Positions 26,144-36,532 are shown, counted from the first letter of the stretch. The stretch is DNA of 64,000 nt from Domibacillus sp. PGB-M46 (GCF_022668875.1 NZ_JAKGCR010000001.1:186001-250000), one strand, 5' to 3'. A program made the numbers and translations. The notes: generated by a model not told the origin, from the sequence alone.

Positions 26144-27412
26144 TTATTGGCTGCGCGCTTCAATGGCGCGGGCGTGTGCTTCTAATCCTTCCAGTCGCGC
26201 AAACGCGGCAATTTTGGCTCCGTGTTTGTCGAATGCTTTCTTGCTATACATAATGATGCTTGATTTTTTCATAAAGTCGTCTACGTTAAGCGGGCTTGAA
26301 AAGCGAGCTGTGCCATTTGTCGGAAGGACATGGTTCGGACCGGCAAAGTAGTCGCCAACCGGCTCAGATGAGTACCGGCCTACAAAGATGGCCCCAGCAT
26401 GCTTAATGTCTTTCGTCAGCTCCAGCGCATTTTCTGTCATGATTTCCAAGTGCTCCGGCGCAATCGCATTAATCGTTTCAACCGCTTCTTCCAATGTTGA
26501 AGTAAGGTAAATCGCTCCATGCTCTTCAATAGAAGGCCGTGCAATGTCCTGCCGCGGCAATGCCGCAAGCTGCTGCTCGATTTGGTCTGCCACTTCTTTG
26601 GCAAGCGCCTCTGACGTCGTGACTAAAACAGCCGAGGCACGCGTATCATGTTCGGCTTGTGACAGCATATCCGCCGCCACTTCTTTAGCGGAAGCTGTGT
26701 CATCTGCGAGTACGGCAATTTCACTTGGTCCGGCAATCATATCGATATCAACATCACCGAACACTTCCCGCTTCGCAAGCGCGACAAAAATATTGCCCGG
26801 TCCGGTAATTTTATCAACGGCCTGGATCGATTCCGTTCCATATGCCAGAGCGGCTACTGCCTGGGCGCCGCCGACTTTAAAGATATCCTTTACACCAGCA
26901 ATATCTGCTGCTACTAGAACACCTGCCGGCAGACGGCCGTCTGCCGACGGCGGCGATACCATTACAATCCGCTCCACGCCGGCTGTTTTAGCCGGCATCA
27001 CATTCATCAGAACAGACGACGGATAAGCAGCTGTGCCGCCTGGTACATATACGCCCGCTGAGTCAAGCGGCGTCATTTTCTGACCTAAGATCGAACCGTC
27101 TTCATTTGTATACAGCCACGTTTCTCTTTTTTGCTTTGCATGAAAAGCCGCGATATTCTCTGCTGCTTCACGAATAATTTTAATGATCTCATCATCCAGC
27201 TCAGCATAGGCGTCATTAATTTCATCCTGCGTGACCTTTAAGCTGTACAGCTTCGCTCCGTCAAACTTTTCTGTATAAGCAAACAGCGCGCGGTCGCCGT
27301 TTTCACGAACGTCTTGAATAATATCACGCACGATGCGCTGCTGTTCTTCTGTTCCCGCATCTACTGACCGTTTGATTGAAAGCCCCGGTGTTACCTGTTT
27401 GATCTGGATCAT
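26144..27412 (-). CDS. hisD: Histidinol dehydrogenase
   Basis: Zinc-dependent NAD enzyme for the last two steps of histidine synthesis, 422 residues. The HisD signature [15 protein letters not shown]...LLSQAEHD (here [17 protein letters not shown]) and AIAPEHLEI are clear. ATG 27412 has AAGGCGG upstream, inside the end of hisG; the frame's upstream extension lies in hisG and is discarded. Confidence 0.97.
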   Translation of the reverse strand: MIQIKQVTPGLSIKRSVDAGTEEQQRIVRDIIQDVRENGDRALFAYTEKFDGAKLYSLKVTQDEINDAYAELDDEIIKIIREAAENIAAFHAKQKRETWLYTNEDGSILGQKMTPLDSAGVYVPGGTAAYPSSVLMNVMPAKTAGVERIVMVSPPSADGRLPAGVLVAADIAGVKDIFKVGGAQAVAALAYGTESIQAVDKITGPGNIFVALAKREVFGDVDIDMIAGPSEIAVLADDTASAKEVAADMLSQAEHDTRASAVLVTTSEALAKEVADQIEQQLAALPRQDIARPSIEEHGAIYLTSTLEEAVETINAIAPEHLEIMTENALELTKDIKHAGAIFVGRYSSEPVGDYFAGPNHVLPTNGTARFSSPLNVDDFMKKSSIIMYSKKAFDKHGAKIAAFARLEGLEAHARAIEARSQ

Positions 27413-27413
27413 G

Positions 27414-28052
27414 TTACCGTACCGCCTTTTCTTCAATTGTATCCGTCAAGCGGTTAACAAGGTTCGAGATCTCTTTGTTTTTTATTCGGTAGCTGACTGG
27501 ATTTACAATTAAACGGGATGTGATGCCAACAATCGTTTCGTATTCAACAAGCCCGTTTTCCCGCAGCGTCCGTCCAGTTGATACAATATCAACAATTCGG
27601 TCAGATAACCCGATTAAAGGGGCCAGTTCGATCGAACCGTTCAGCTTAATAATTTCTACCTGCTCACCTTTTTCACGGAAGTAGGCAGACGCCACGGTTG
27701 GATATTTTGTCGCAATTTTTGGCGCTACTTCATTGAGTGTTGTATCTGGAAGTCCTGCCACCGCCAGGTAGCATGGACTGATTTTCAAATCAAGCAATTC
27801 GTATACATCCCGCTCTTCTTCAAGCAGCACGTCTTTTCCGGCAATACCGACGTCTGCTACCCCGTGTTCAACGTAGGTCGCTACATCCATCGGCTTTGCC
27901 AGGAAAAAGCGCATATTTTCTTCCGGCACTTCAATGATGAGCTTGCGTGATTCATCCAAGTCCGGCGGAAGCTTATAGCCTGCTTCCTGCATCAGCGCCG
28001 CCGCTTCTTCGAAGATCCGCCCTTTTGGCATCGCAATTGTTAGCATGGACAT
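27414..28052 (-). CDS. hisG: ATP phosphoribosyltransferase, short form
   Basis: First committed step of histidine synthesis, 212 residues. Short-form HisG lacks the C-terminal regulatory domain and needs HisZ, which is the gene just upstream. [18 protein letters not shown] and the phosphate loop [13 protein letters not shown] are diagnostic. ATG 28052 overlaps the hisZ stop by one base, with GGGGGG eight bases upstream. Confidence 0.97.
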   Translation of the reverse strand: MSMLTIAMPKGRIFEEAAALMQEAGYKLPPDLDESRKLIIEVPEENMRFFLAKPMDVATYVEHGVADVGIAGKDVLLEEERDVYELLDLKISPCYLAVAGLPDTTLNEVAPKIATKYPTVASAYFREKGEQVEIIKLNGSIELAPLIGLSDRIVDIVSTGRTLRENGLVEYETIVGITSRLIVNPVSYRIKNKEISNLVNRLTDTIEEKAVR

Positions 28053-29233
28053 TACACGTTCCCCCCTGATGATTTTCCGACAAAAAACGTTACACTTTTG
28101 CATGACTCTGTGAATGAATCTACATCTTTTACCCCAGCCACGTCCTGAAGCAGCACGCATTCTCCTGCCGCACGGCGTTTTTGCGCTTCCTCAATCGCTT
28201 CTACACGCCGGTCGTTACTGAACAGCACACAGTGAATCCCTGCTTCGTCTTCAAGCTGGCCAATGGCTTCAAGCAAAAAGTCAACCCGCAGGCCAAAACC
28301 TGTCGCACCGGCTGGATGACCAAATTTGCCAAGCAAATCGTCATATCGTCCGCCATTCCCGATGGGTGCTCCCACTCCGTCCGCATACACTTCAAATACA
28401 AGACCTGTGTAATAGCTCATGTGGCTGACAAGCGGCAAATCAAACGTTACATACTCATCCACGCCATATTCCTGCAGGCGGCCAAACACCATTCTGAGTT
28501 CATCAAGCGCTTCGGCACCTGCACTTCCCTCGATCAGCTTTGCCGCTTCGTCAAGACAGTCCATACCGCCTGACAAGTTCAAGAATTGCAGCAAACGCTG
28601 CTTATCGATAGATGAAAGCGGGAGGTTTTTGACATGCTCGCGGTAGCCAACATAGTTTTTCTCATATAGGAAGCGTCGCAGTTGTTCAGCCCGCTCTTCC
28701 GTACCAAGAATTTGGCGGAATAGCTCGTCCGTGAATCGAATGTGCCCAAGAGACAATTGAAACTTCTCAAGACCTGTCTCCTTCATAACAGATACAAGCA
28801 GCGCAATCACTTCCGCATCGGCACTCATCGTTTCATCACCGATCATTTCTACTCCAATTTGCTCAAATTCTGCAGCTCGTCCACCTTCACGCTGCTGGGC
28901 GCGGTATACGCTCGCGGAATAAGCAAGGCGCAGCGGCACACGCTCTTTTAATAATTTCGATGCTGCCACACGCGCAATCGGCGCCGTCATGTCGGGACGA
29001 AGCACAAGTGTATTGCCCTGCTGGTCAAGCAGCTTAAACAGCTGGCGGTCCAAAATGGCTGATGCGTCTCCGACTGTCTCATAATATTCAAGTGCCGGCG
29101 TCTCAATAAAACGGTAGCCCCAGCTTCTCATGGCACCCTCAGCCGCCTCTTTTACTTTTCGTTTCGTTTCATAAATGTGCGGCAGCGTATCCCGCATTCC
29201 AACTGGCTTTTCAAACATTAACAGCTTCGACAT
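28052..29233 (-). CDS. hisZ: ATP phosphoribosyltransferase regulatory subunit
   Basis: A 393-residue histidyl-tRNA synthetase-like protein without tRNA charging, which joins HisG and confers histidine feedback. Class II motif 2 is in [28 protein letters not shown] and motif 3 in [14 protein letters not shown]. The C-terminal anticodon-binding domain of true HisRS is absent or reduced, as usual. ATG 29233 is chosen with GGGTG upstream; a GTG lies 9 bases earlier. First gene of hisZGDBHAF-IE. Confidence 0.95.
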   Translation of the reverse strand: MSKLLMFEKPVGMRDTLPHIYETKRKVKEAAEGAMRSWGYRFIETPALEYYETVGDASAILDRQLFKLLDQQGNTLVLRPDMTAPIARVAASKLLKERVPLRLAYSASVYRAQQREGGRAAEFEQIGVEMIGDETMSADAEVIALLVSVMKETGLEKFQLSLGHIRFTDELFRQILGTEERAEQLRRFLYEKNYVGYREHVKNLPLSSIDKQRLLQFLNLSGGMDCLDEAAKLIEGSAGAEALDELRMVFGRLQEYGVDEYVTFDLPLVSHMSYYTGLVFEVYADGVGAPIGNGGRYDDLLGKFGHPAGATGFGLRVDFLLEAIGQLEDEAGIHCVLFSNDRRVEAIEEAQKRRAAGECVLLQDVAGVKDVDSFTESCKSVTFFVGKSSGGNV

Positions 29234-29261
29234 CTTTATCACCCGATCATAGATATTTTTA

Positions 29262-29285
29262 CTTTAGTTCGCTAATGTACTAAAG
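29262..29285 (-). promoter_or_regulatory. Inverted repeat in the his leader
   Basis: CTTTAGT (29262-29268) and ACTAAAG (29279-29285) form an inverted repeat between the his promoter and hisZ. It could be an operator (the half-sites resemble ACTA-type TrpR-family sites) or a weak hairpin. No T-box elements are visible. Confidence 0.4.
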
Positions 29286-29298
29286 ATATGTTAGTAGT

Positions 29299-29327
29299 AG
29301 TTTAACGGTTCTGACAATTTACGTCAA
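29299..29327 (-). promoter_or_regulatory. Promoter of the his operon
   Basis: TTGACG (29322-29327), 17 bases, TAAACT (29299-29304), giving a leader of about 60 bases before hisZ. Confidence 0.65.
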
Positions 29328-29339
29328 GCCCAAAAAGTG

Positions 29340-29425
29340 AAGAGCAGACATTGGATAACGGAAAGAATAAGACAGCCCGGGTCTATGTCGCTTTTTGCCA
29401 CATAGCTGAGCTGGTTTATCAATGA
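29340..29425 (-). repeat. Degenerate intergenic repeat, copy B
   Basis: Fills most of the gap between the his promoter and the DUF4003 gene; the rest of that gap shows no gene. Core 29380-29403 (TCGCTTTTTGCCACAT on the plus strand) matches copy A at 18 of 24 bases. Confidence 0.5.
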
Positions 29426-29504
29426 TTATACCGCTGTGACAGATTACACCGAAAGCCAGGAAGAGAGGGAACCACATCCTTTTAAACCTGCCCTTTTTGA
29501 ACAC

Positions 29505-29534
29505 AAATAAACCGGGGGGCTGCCCGGTTTATTC
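29505..29534 (-). terminator. Terminator after the DUF4003 gene
   Basis: AAACCGGG (29509-29516) pairs with CCCGGTTT (29523-29530), overlapping the stop codon; the following T-run is short. Confidence 0.6.
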
Positions 29535-30443
29535 ACCTGATATAGAAGAAGCTGCTACTGCACCAGCTGTGGAAGCAGCGATGACCGCCTGCTGGGATTG
29601 AATCATCGCTTGAACAGCCGCCGTTAATCCGGCAGACGATTGAATCATCTCCTGGGAAACAAACACGGCGGCCAGTATGACAGCCATATCTTTATTCCAT
29701 TTTAATGCGGAAGAATTTTTTAATTCATGCACAGCCGGCACACATGTTTCTGCTCTTCCGGACAGCGCCAGTATGCCAAGTGCTGGATAATGCATGCTTT
29801 TTACTTTGATACCGTTTTGCTCAAGCTTTCGTTTCATCTGTAAAACAGCATTAGCGGCACTTTCTCGAAACAATCCATTCGCTACAAGCATATTGGCCAG
29901 GAATTGAAGATCATTCCCTCTCCAAAAGCCATGTTTATGAAAAAAATGATAATACTGTTCCGAGGCACCTGCGAGTTCTTGAATGCTTTCCGGCCGGCTG
30001 GCCATCATCGCAGCTGCTGGATAATCTTCATTTGATGTAAGTAAAACGTGATGCTTTTTCATTGTATGGTACATTTCTTTTATCCGTTCAGGCTGAACAG
30101 ACGATCCTATTAAAAAAGCGGCAATATACGTGTACGGAGAAGAACGGAAACCAGCTGAACGAAGAATGTGATACTTTCTGTGCAGCTCGGCGATCCGCTC
30201 TTCTTCACTGCCGCCTTGAAGCATCAAGAGTCCAGCCATTGGAAAATGGATGGTTCGAAGGGGAGAAAACATTGATCCTGATTTTTTTATATGGGCTGAA
30301 AGTGACCTGAACGCTTCTATGTTAATTGGCTGCTGTCTGGCGGCAAATTGGGCAGCGGTTAGGAGAACAAGCCGTTTGTCGATCCATTTACCTTCTTTTT
30401 TTCGCAAAATCGCTGTGTTTTCTTCCAACAGCTTTATGTCCAT
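29529..30443 (-). CDS. DUF4003 family protein
   Basis: A 304-residue, mostly alpha-helical soluble protein of unknown function. I recognise the DUF4003 pattern: an N-terminal WIDKRLVLLTAAQFAARQQPIN, SLSAHIKKSGSMFSPLRT near residue 50, and a central YHILRSAGFRSSPYTYIAAFLI. No catalytic motif is evident; regular helical units suggest a repeat scaffold. ATG 30443 is 10 bases after AGGAG; a GTG 9 bases earlier is too close. It lies outside the conserved gene order and is bracketed by oppositely oriented repeat copies B and C, which hints at acquisition as a cassette. Confidence 0.7.
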   Translation of the reverse strand: MDIKLLEENTAILRKKEGKWIDKRLVLLTAAQFAARQQPINIEAFRSLSAHIKKSGSMFSPLRTIHFPMAGLLMLQGGSEEERIAELHRKYHILRSAGFRSSPYTYIAAFLIGSSVQPERIKEMYHTMKKHHVLLTSNEDYPAAAMMASRPESIQELAGASEQYYHFFHKHGFWRGNDLQFLANMLVANGLFRESAANAVLQMKRKLEQNGIKVKSMHYPALGILALSGRAETCVPAVHELKNSSALKWNKDMAVILAAVFVSQEMIQSSAGLTAAVQAMIQSQQAVIAASTAGAVAASSISGE

Positions 30444-30510
30444 TCCTGCCACTCTCCTTTTCTTTTTATACGATTTGCTGCTAAAATCGTTTCAAGAAAC
30501 CGTTTTTCTG

Positions 30511-30578
30511 CCCCCGCGTTACTGCCAAAAGCGGCTCTGTCCTGCCCGCGTTGGTCAATTAGAAGCTGCTGGCTATTT
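30511..30578 (+). repeat. Degenerate intergenic repeat, copy C
   Basis: Plus-strand TGCCAAAAGCGGCTCTGTCC (30523-30542) aligns with the minus-strand core of copy A at about 16 of 21 positions with one gap, and GCTGCTGG follows about 30 bases on, as in A (28 bases). The stretch 30580-30880 shows no gene; a weak hairpin followed by nine Ts lies near 30750-30783. Confidence 0.42.
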
Positions 30579-30881
30579 ATAAGACTAACCTCTGCTTTTT
30601 GGTGCCCAAATTCGCACTATCATGTTGATGAAGCAAACCTGCTGGACCAATTTCCTTTTAACTGTTACGGAATGAACAGCCAACTTGTTTTTGCAGCAGT
30701 AAAATAATTGGATAAAAGCGTCATTCAGACCGACCGAGGAAATACGGCTGCAGCCATGTTCTCCCAGCCGGCTTTTTTTTTATTCTGTGTGAAACTATGT
30801 GAAACTGCTTTTAATCATGCATAAAGAGAAGGAACTTTTCTAAAAAGAAAGCAGCTTTTGTTATTTCAGAGGTATATAGAA

Positions 30882-31581
30882 AATGAAGTACATAAAAAAA
30901 AGCGGGAATGGTCAGTTTTTTAGTCCTGTCCATCCTCGCTTTACCTTTCATGGCTGATCAGACGGAAGCAACCACCGTCAATATCATTCAATATGATGCA
31001 CAGGCCGATGATAACCGGCTTGATACCGCGGCTATACAAAAAGCCATCGATAGTGTTTCTGAAACTGGCGGAACTGCCGATATTCCAGCCGGGACGTTTG
31101 ATATTGCCGTTCACTCCTCTCGCAATGGCATGATCATGAAAAGCAATGTTCTGCTGCGAATGAATGCCGATTTTTTAACAGTGCCCACGGTCATACATTG
31201 TATGGAAACAAAATCAGCCCTAACGGCGGACATCTCTCAAAACCGCATTTGAGCAGCGGGATATTAATTCCCGATGGTGAAAGTAATGTGATCAGCGCTA
31301 ACGATATCTCCCAAAACGCCGGGCGGGGTGTTTATACGCTGGGTCACGTAAGCGGTAACGAAATAATCCATAATACTATAACCGATAACGAACATACCGC
31401 TATTGAAACAAATGACGGTAACAGCCTTGGTATCAAAAGCAACCATGTGTCCGGCACTCATGACGCAGTGATCATCCATCATTCATCTTCTTTTGTTGTT
31501 TCCAGCAATGGAATCTCTGTTTCATTCATACCCCGGCTGCAGATTCGCCTTCTCCGGAAAAGAAAAAAATCAAAAAAATAA
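30882..31581 (+). pseudogene. Broken secreted beta-helix (pectate-lyase/polygalacturonase-like) gene
   Basis: Three pieces of one gene are out of frame. ATG 30882, preceded by AGAGG, begins MKYIKK and hits a frame break in an A8 tract; one more A would join it to the frame at 30908, completing a signal peptide (hydrophobic VSFLVLSILALPFM, then TEA-TT). That frame gives the typical Pectate_lyase_3 start (DTAAIQKAIDSVSETGGTADIPAGTFDI) to about 31170. The sequence then moves to the frame of 31198, which holds parallel beta-helix repeats (NVISANDIS, NEIIHNTITDNEHTAIETND). The region between normally much longer appears deleted. The tail after 31500 also seems shifted. No product is expected; the intact ancestor would have been a secreted carbohydrate-active or surface protein. 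Confidence 0.75.
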
Positions 31582-31592
31582 ATCCATCATAG

Positions 31593-31631
31593 CAAAAAAC
31601 CTGCTTCAGCCCTTTGCTGAAGCAGGTTTAA
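31593..31631. terminator. Bidirectional terminator
   Basis: AAACCTGCTTCAGC (31597-31610) pairs perfectly with GCTGAAGCAGGTTT (31616-31629). It contains the last codons of the yvoF-like gene and also ends the broken beta-helix gene. Confidence 0.8.
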
Positions 31632-32100
31632 TAATCATTGGGTTCCCGCCCGCGAATGCGCCCGGCGGTACATCCTTATTCACCAATGTCATGGCGGATA
31701 CAATCGCGCCATCCCCAATTTCAATACCGGGCAAAATGGTGCAGTTGGCCCCAATCATGACGTTATCACCGATCACAACGGGGCCAATACGGTATTCATC
31801 GGTTAAATATTCATGTGCCAAAATAGTGGTGTTATAGCCGATAATCGTGTTGCGTCCTACCATAATCTGTTCCGGAAACATAATATCCGGCACCACCTTA
31901 TAAGCAAAAGCGGTTCCTGCTCCAATTTTCATACCGAGCAGGCGCCGGTATAGTGCATTTTTCACGCGAACGAACGGAACAAAACGGCTCACTTCAATTA
32001 CGGCTGTGTTTTTGAATGTTTTCCAGAACGAAACGGTTTGATAAATGTGAAAAAGCGGGTTTGCACCGCCTTTTAACGTATACCGTTTCGTCCGTCTCAT
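31606..32100 (-). CDS. yvoF: Hexapeptide acyltransferase (YvoF-like)
   Basis: A 164-residue left-handed beta-helix acyltransferase of the maltose-acetyltransferase-like group. Hexapeptide repeats run from about residue 55 ([11 protein letters not shown]) to 150, with the catalytic His in [13 protein letters not shown] and the end [15 protein letters not shown]. It closes hprK-lgt-yvoD-ppaX-yvoF; the start overlaps the ppaX stop (ATGA). The substrate is unknown. Confidence 0.85.
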   Translation of the reverse strand: MRRTKRYTLKGGANPLFHIYQTVSFWKTFKNTAVIEVSRFVPFVRVKNALYRRLLGMKIGAGTAFAYKVVPDIMFPEQIMVGRNTIIGYNTTILAHEYLTDEYRIGPVVIGDNVMIGANCTILPGIEIGDGAIVSAMTLVNKDVPPGAFAGGNPMIIKPASAKG

Positions 32101-32753
32101 TTCTGGCTGGCTCCGACCTGCAGAATATCAAGCAAATCTGCCATCGATTCCAGCATGTAATCCGGGTCATACGTATTAAGGAAATCGCGTCCTTTCAGTG
32201 ACCAGGCTACACCTGCCGTTTGAACGCCCGCGTTCTTCCCGCCTTCAATATCGTGATAGTTATCGCCGACCATAATGGCTTCCTCCGGCTTCGAACCAAG
32301 AGCAGCCAATGCTTTTTGGACAGGCTCTGGATGCGGCTTCGCATGTTCAACATCATCAAGCCCGATGACCACATCAAAAAACGGATCAAGATTTGTCAGC
32401 TTCAAGCCTTTAAGGACTGTTTCGTGAATCTTCGTTGAAACAATCGCCATTTTAAACCCGTTTTCATGCAGTGTGCGGATCGTTTCGTACACACCCTCAA
32501 ACTCTGTTACGAGTGCATCATGTTTTTCATGGTTAAACGCGCGGTAGTGATCGACCATTTCCATCGTCCGTTCCTTATCCAGCGCTTCAAACGTATCAAT
32601 AAGCGGCGGTCCCATGAACGGATATACATCTTCGCGCTCGTATTGGTTTGGAAAATAATGATTTAACGTATGAAGAAATGATTGCACAATCAGTTCATTT
32701 GTGTTGATTAACGTTCCATCTAAATCAAACAGCAGTGTTGTAATACTTTTCAT
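32097..32753 (-). CDS. ppaX: Pyrophosphatase PpaX
   Basis: HAD-superfamily phosphatase, 218 residues. Motif [10 protein letters not shown] at residue 10, motif II SVSTK-type IVSTK, motif [18 protein letters not shown]. In B. subtilis it removes the pyrophosphate made when HprK/P dephosphorylates seryl-P-HPr, which explains its place in the hprK operon. The ATG overlaps the yvoD stop. Confidence 0.93.
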   Translation of the reverse strand: MKSITTLLFDLDGTLINTNELIVQSFLHTLNHYFPNQYEREDVYPFMGPPLIDTFEALDKERTMEMVDHYRAFNHEKHDALVTEFEGVYETIRTLHENGFKMAIVSTKIHETVLKGLKLTNLDPFFDVVIGLDDVEHAKPHPEPVQKALAALGSKPEEAIMVGDNYHDIEGGKNAGVQTAGVAWSLKGRDFLNTYDPDYMLESMADLLDILQVGASQK

Positions 32754-33691
32754 GTATGAACAGCTTCCTTTCTTGTTGCCCTACCCGGCTGCTTCCAAAG
32801 ACGTGCGACAGCAATCGTTAACACAACGGCTGTGGTTACACGAATAAGGAAAAGCGGCCAAACTGGAATACCGAGTGGAATAAATATAAGTGTATCTTCA
32901 ATCACCGCGTGGCAGGCGACGAGAAAAATAAAAGCCAGCGTTACATCACGCTTACTGACCCCATCTTCTTCGACCGCCTGTATCATGACTGCTGACCCCA
33001 TTGCCAAACCGATAAGCAGGCCGGATGCCAGCGTCATTGACGTGTTTTCCCGCATGCCAAGAAACCGTGTAACAGGAGCGACCGCTTTGGAAAACGCATC
33101 AAGCCATTTTAAATCCTTGGCAATTTGAATGATGACCATAAGCGGAATGACAATCGCAGCCAGCTGCAAAATGCCAAAAACGGCTTTTTGCAGGCCCAGC
33201 AGCACAATAGCTCCCCATGTGTCCGGCTGAACAGCCGCCTCAGGAACCATACCGTATTGAGCAATCTCTCCGCCGCCCTGCCAGACGAGGTTGATGACGA
33301 TACCGGCTGTTATCGCAAGCCCGATACGAACCGCTAGAATGATCCACATCTTCACGCCAACTTTAACGGCAACGGTCGATTCGATAAATAAATTATGGGA
33401 GAATGACAGCATCATCGCAAGAATAAACACTTCTTTCACAGTCAATTCCAGCGATAAAATCGCGCCGATCCCCGCATACAAATTGAGCGCATTCCCAATC
33501 ACGAGCGGAATCGCTGCATCTCCGGATAAACCAAAAATCCCCATTAGAGGGCTGATTAAATGGATGATCCATGGCAGCACAGGCGTAAATTGCAAAATGG
33601 TGACAATAAGTGTAATCGGAAAAATCACTTTTCCCAGCTTCCACGTTGTCATACAGCCTGTCTGCAGCCCTTTGACAACTGTTTGTCTCAC
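32750..33691 (-). CDS. yvoD: Nucleoside-recognition (Gate) domain membrane protein YvoD
   Basis: Integral membrane protein, 313 residues, with about eight hydrophobic segments and two Gate-type halves ([37 protein letters not shown]). Related to spore-maturation proteins and nucleoside permease gates; no transport substrate is proven. GTG start overlaps the lgt stop (GTGA). Conserved in the hprK operon. Confidence 0.82.
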   Translation of the reverse strand: MRQTVVKGLQTGCMTTWKLGKVIFPITLIVTILQFTPVLPWIIHLISPLMGIFGLSGDAAIPLVIGNALNLYAGIGAILSLELTVKEVFILAMMLSFSHNLFIESTVAVKVGVKMWIILAVRIGLAITAGIVINLVWQGGGEIAQYGMVPEAAVQPDTWGAIVLLGLQKAVFGILQLAAIVIPLMVIIQIAKDLKWLDAFSKAVAPVTRFLGMRENTSMTLASGLLIGLAMGSAVMIQAVEEDGVSKRDVTLAFIFLVACHAVIEDTLIFIPLGIPVWPLFLIRVTTAVVLTIAVARLWKQPGRATRKEAVHT

Positions 33692-34515
33692 GATGCCATC
33701 TTCCCTTCATTTGTTTGGTCTGCATAACGCGGCAGCGTATATCTAACGCGGCGATACACAAGAAGAGCCGCTGCGATCACGATCAAGGACAGAGACAGCA
33801 CCTGGGCAATCCGTAAAAAATCACCCGGAAGCATTAAACTGTCTGTACGCATTCCTTCAATAAAGAAGCGGCCGACCGAGTACCAAATTACATAAAACAG
33901 GAACAGCTCGCCGCGTTTCGGGTTTACTTTGCGCAAGACAAGCAAAAGCACAAATCCGAGGATATTCCAAACAGATTCGTATAAGAAGGTAGGATGGTAA
34001 TAAGCACCGTCAATATACATCTGGTTGATAATAAATTCTGGCAAATGAAGATTCGCTAAAAATGAGCGTGTGACTTCTCCGCCGTGTGCCTCCTGATTCA
34101 TAAAGTTTCCCCAGCGGCCGATCGCCTGCCCTAAAATAATAGAAGGAGCCGCAATATCCGCCAGTTTCCAAAAAGAAAGGCGGCGCTTTCTTGTAAATAC
34201 AATCGCGGTAATAACCGATCCGATCAACGCCCCGTGAATGGCGATACCGCCGTTCCAAATTTGAATAATGGCTTCGGGATGCTGTGAATAGTAAGACCAT
34301 TCAAACAAAACATAGTAAGCGCGTGCTGAAATAAGCGCGATTGGAATGGCCCAAATTAGTAAATCAGAAAACGTATCCTCGGGCAGGCCAAGCCTGTTTG
34401 CTTCTTTTGAAGCTAAATAAAAACCGAGGGCGATACCGATTCCGATAATAATGCCATACCAATGTACTTGAAAATTGCCCATTTCCAAGGCAATTGGATT
34501 TAACGGATATTCCAA
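33688..34515 (-). CDS. lgt: Prolipoprotein diacylglyceryl transferase
   Basis: Membrane enzyme, 275 residues and seven segments, which attaches diacylglycerol to the lipobox cysteine of lipoproteins. The Lgt signature [14 protein letters not shown] is present near residue 135, preceded by the essential HGALIG. Start is TTG with AAGGAG 10 bases upstream. GerC and the cytochrome c551 of this window are predicted clients. Confidence 0.96.
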   Translation of the reverse strand: MEYPLNPIALEMGNFQVHWYGIIIGIGIALGFYLASKEANRLGLPEDTFSDLLIWAIPIALISARAYYVLFEWSYYSQHPEAIIQIWNGGIAIHGALIGSVITAIVFTRKRRLSFWKLADIAAPSIILGQAIGRWGNFMNQEAHGGEVTRSFLANLHLPEFIINQMYIDGAYYHPTFLYESVWNILGFVLLLVLRKVNPKRGELFLFYVIWYSVGRFFIEGMRTDSLMLPGDFLRIAQVLSLSLIVIAAALLVYRRVRYTLPRYADQTNEGKMAS

Positions 34516-34529
34516 AATGTTTTCACTCC

Positions 34530-35468
34530 TTACTGCTTATCATCGATTCCAGCATCATTAATGGCACCGGCCAGTTTATCTGTGAATTCCTGGGCTGCGT
34601 TCACACCCATCCGTTTTAAGCGGAAGTTCATGGCTGCCACTTCAATGATAACAGCCAGGTTTCGCCCAGGGCGAACCGGCAGGGTAATCTTTGTAATCTC
34701 CGAATCCAAAATAGGAAGTTTATCTTCTTCGATGCCGAGACGATCATATTGTTTGTCCGGATCCCACAGCTCAAGGTTTACATTCAATGTAATAATTTTA
34801 TGTGAACGAACGGCTCCTGCCCCGAAAAGTGTCATGACGTTAATAATGCCCAGCCCGCGAATTTCCAGCAAATGCTCAATCAATTCTGGAGAATTACCCA
34901 CCAGACGCCCAATGTCTTCCTGGCGGATCTCTACACAGTCATCTGCCACAAGCCGATGGCCGCGCTTTACAAGCTCAAGCGCTGTCTCACTTTTACCGAC
35001 GCCGCTTTGACCGGTAATCAATACGCCGATTCCATAAATATCAACGAGAACGCCATGAATAGCCGTTGTCGGTGCAAGCATGGATTCCAGGTAATTGGTC
35101 AGCTGGCTCGAAAATTTAGTCGTGGTCATTTTCGAGCGCATAACTGGCACTGAATAAGCTTCTGATGCTTCAATGAGTTCGACGGGTACACTTAAATTGC
35201 GCGAAACGATAATAGCAGGTGTCTCATAGTCACACAGCTTATCCATCCGTTCTTTTTTTTCTTCGGGGTTAAGCCGCTGAAAAAAAGACAGCTCGGTCAT
35301 ACCAATCAGCTGTACGCGTTCTGCCGGATAATAATCAAAAAATCCTGCTATCTCAAGACCCGGACGTGATAAGTCACTTAATTTAATAGGGCGATGAAGT
35401 CCCTCTTCACCACTAACAAGCTCTAAATCGAATTTCTCCAAAAGATCAACTGCACGCACTTTTGGCAT
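34530..35468 (-). CDS. hprK: HPr kinase/phosphorylase
   Basis: Bifunctional sensor of carbon state, 312 residues, which phosphorylates or dephosphorylates serine 46 of HPr and Crh. The N-terminal domain covers about 1-128. The C-terminal kinase has Walker [10 protein letters not shown] near residue 154 and the HprK signature [20 protein letters not shown] near 202. GGAGGG precedes the ATG; an extended -10 (TGGTACAAT, 35505-35510) lies upstream. Heads hprK-lgt-yvoD-ppaX-yvoF. Confidence 0.98.
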   Translation of the reverse strand: MPKVRAVDLLEKFDLELVSGEEGLHRPIKLSDLSRPGLEIAGFFDYYPAERVQLIGMTELSFFQRLNPEEKKERMDKLCDYETPAIIVSRNLSVPVELIEASEAYSVPVMRSKMTTTKFSSQLTNYLESMLAPTTAIHGVLVDIYGIGVLITGQSGVGKSETALELVKRGHRLVADDCVEIRQEDIGRLVGNSPELIEHLLEIRGLGIINVMTLFGAGAVRSHKIITLNVNLELWDPDKQYDRLGIEEDKLPILDSEITKITLPVRPGRNLAVIIEVAAMNFRLKRMGVNAAQEFTDKLAGAINDAGIDDKQ

Positions 35469-35591
35469 CGTATTCCCTCCTCTTCACCAAAACGAATTGC
35501 CTTCATTGTACCATGTTTCTGATTAAAACAGACGTTTCGGTATCGATTTTCCCTGTTCTCCTGTACATAAAGAACGAAAGGAGTGATTCAT

Positions 35592-36122
35592 ATGAAAATC
35601 GCCATTGATGCAGGGCATGGCCCGACAACCCGGGGCAAACGATCGCCTGGCGGAATGAAAGAATTCGAGTTTAATAGGGCAACCGCCCTGTTTCTCCGTG
35701 ATGAGCTGCCAGCGGACACAATGTTCGTTCATGATGATCAAATCGATCTTTCCCTCAGAGAACGGGTGCAGCGGGCAAACCGGGCTGGTGCTGACTTATA
35801 CGTATCGATTCACGCAAACGCTTTTGGCACAGGCTGGACAGAACCAAATGGCATTGAAACCTACGTTCATACGTCCCGGCCGCCCCAGTCCACGGCTGTA
35901 GCACAAGCCGTACAGCGGGAGCTTGTTTTGGCAACAGGGCGGCGTGACCGTGGAGTAAAGACAGCTGGTTTTTATGTACTGCGAAAAACCATAATGCCTG
36001 CTATTTTAATTGAAGCCGGATTTATGACCAATAAAACGGAAGCGTTCCTGCTGCAAAGGACGGATTACCGAAAAACGTGCGCAAGAGCGATTGCGTCAGC
36101 GATTCGGCTGACCTGTATGTAG
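35592..36122 (+). CDS. N-acetylmuramoyl-L-alanine amidase (Amidase_3), no signal peptide
   Basis: A zinc amidase of 176 residues that is only a catalytic domain. Zinc ligands are His in DAGHGP near residue 9, Glu in the EFEFNRA segment and His in VSIHANAF near 75; the catalytic Glu is in LIEAGFMTN near 143. AAAGGAG is 9 bases before ATG 35592. There is no signal peptide, membrane segment or wall-binding domain, unlike CwlD or CwlC-type enzymes with export or binding modules. It may act on the wall after mother-cell lysis or leave the cell by an unusual route; that is inference. It is divergent from hprK. Confidence 0.88.
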   Translation: MKIAIDAGHGPTTRGKRSPGGMKEFEFNRATALFLRDELPADTMFVHDDQIDLSLRERVQRANRAGADLYVSIHANAFGTGWTEPNGIETYVHTSRPPQSTAVAQAVQRELVLATGRRDRGVKTAGFYVLRKTIMPAILIEAGFMTNKTEAFLLQRTDYRKTCARAIASAIRLTCM

Positions 36123-36124
36123 TT

Positions 36125-36159
36125 AAAAAAGCAGGAAGCGACTGCTTCCTGCTTTTTTA
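36125..36159. terminator. Bidirectional terminator between amidase and yvlD
   Basis: AAAAAAGCAGGAAGC pairs with GCTTCCTGCTTTTTT around GACT; includes the yvlD stop. Confidence 0.88.
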
Positions 36160-36504
36160 TTTTCTTCTTAAAATGGTCGATTGCAAAATCATATTGACCA
36201 AAGCCATAATGATGGCGATCACAAGCGCGAGCCCGAAACTTTCAATTTCAAATGCGTAGCCCATAATGCTATCTGTCATCAGAAGCGTAATAGCGTTAAT
36301 GACAAATAAAAACAGCCCAAGTGAAAGCATCGTGATCGGCAGTGTTAAGATCACAAGCACCGGCCGGACAATAAGGTTTAAAACGGATAATACCAGGCTG
36401 GCAATAACTGCATAGAAGAAACTATCAACATGCAGCCCTGGAAAATAGCCTGCCAATGCAACAAGCAAAATGGCATTAATAAGCACGCCTGCTATCCAGC
36501 CCAT
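36157..36504 (-). CDS. yvlD: Phage-holin-like membrane protein YvlD
   Basis: A 115-residue protein with four membrane segments and the family signature LVLSVLNLIVRPVLVILTLPITMLSLGLFLFVINAI (DUF360/Phage_holin_4). In B. subtilis it is part of the sigma-W regulated yvlABCD operon linked to envelope stress. AAGGGAG precedes the ATG. Follows yvlB; yvlA and yvlC (PspC) are not here. Confidence 0.88.
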   Translation of the reverse strand: MGWIAGVLINAILLVALAGYFPGLHVDSFFYAVIASLVLSVLNLIVRPVLVILTLPITMLSLGLFLFVINAITLLMTDSIMGYAFEIESFGLALVIAIIMALVNMILQSTILRRK

Positions 36505-36532
36505 TCTGAAAACTCCCTTGCTTCTTTAGTAA

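Noticed and set aside
30908-31252. Separate 114-residue secreted protein
   Set aside because: It lacks its own ribosome binding site and is only the middle piece of the decayed beta-helix gene.
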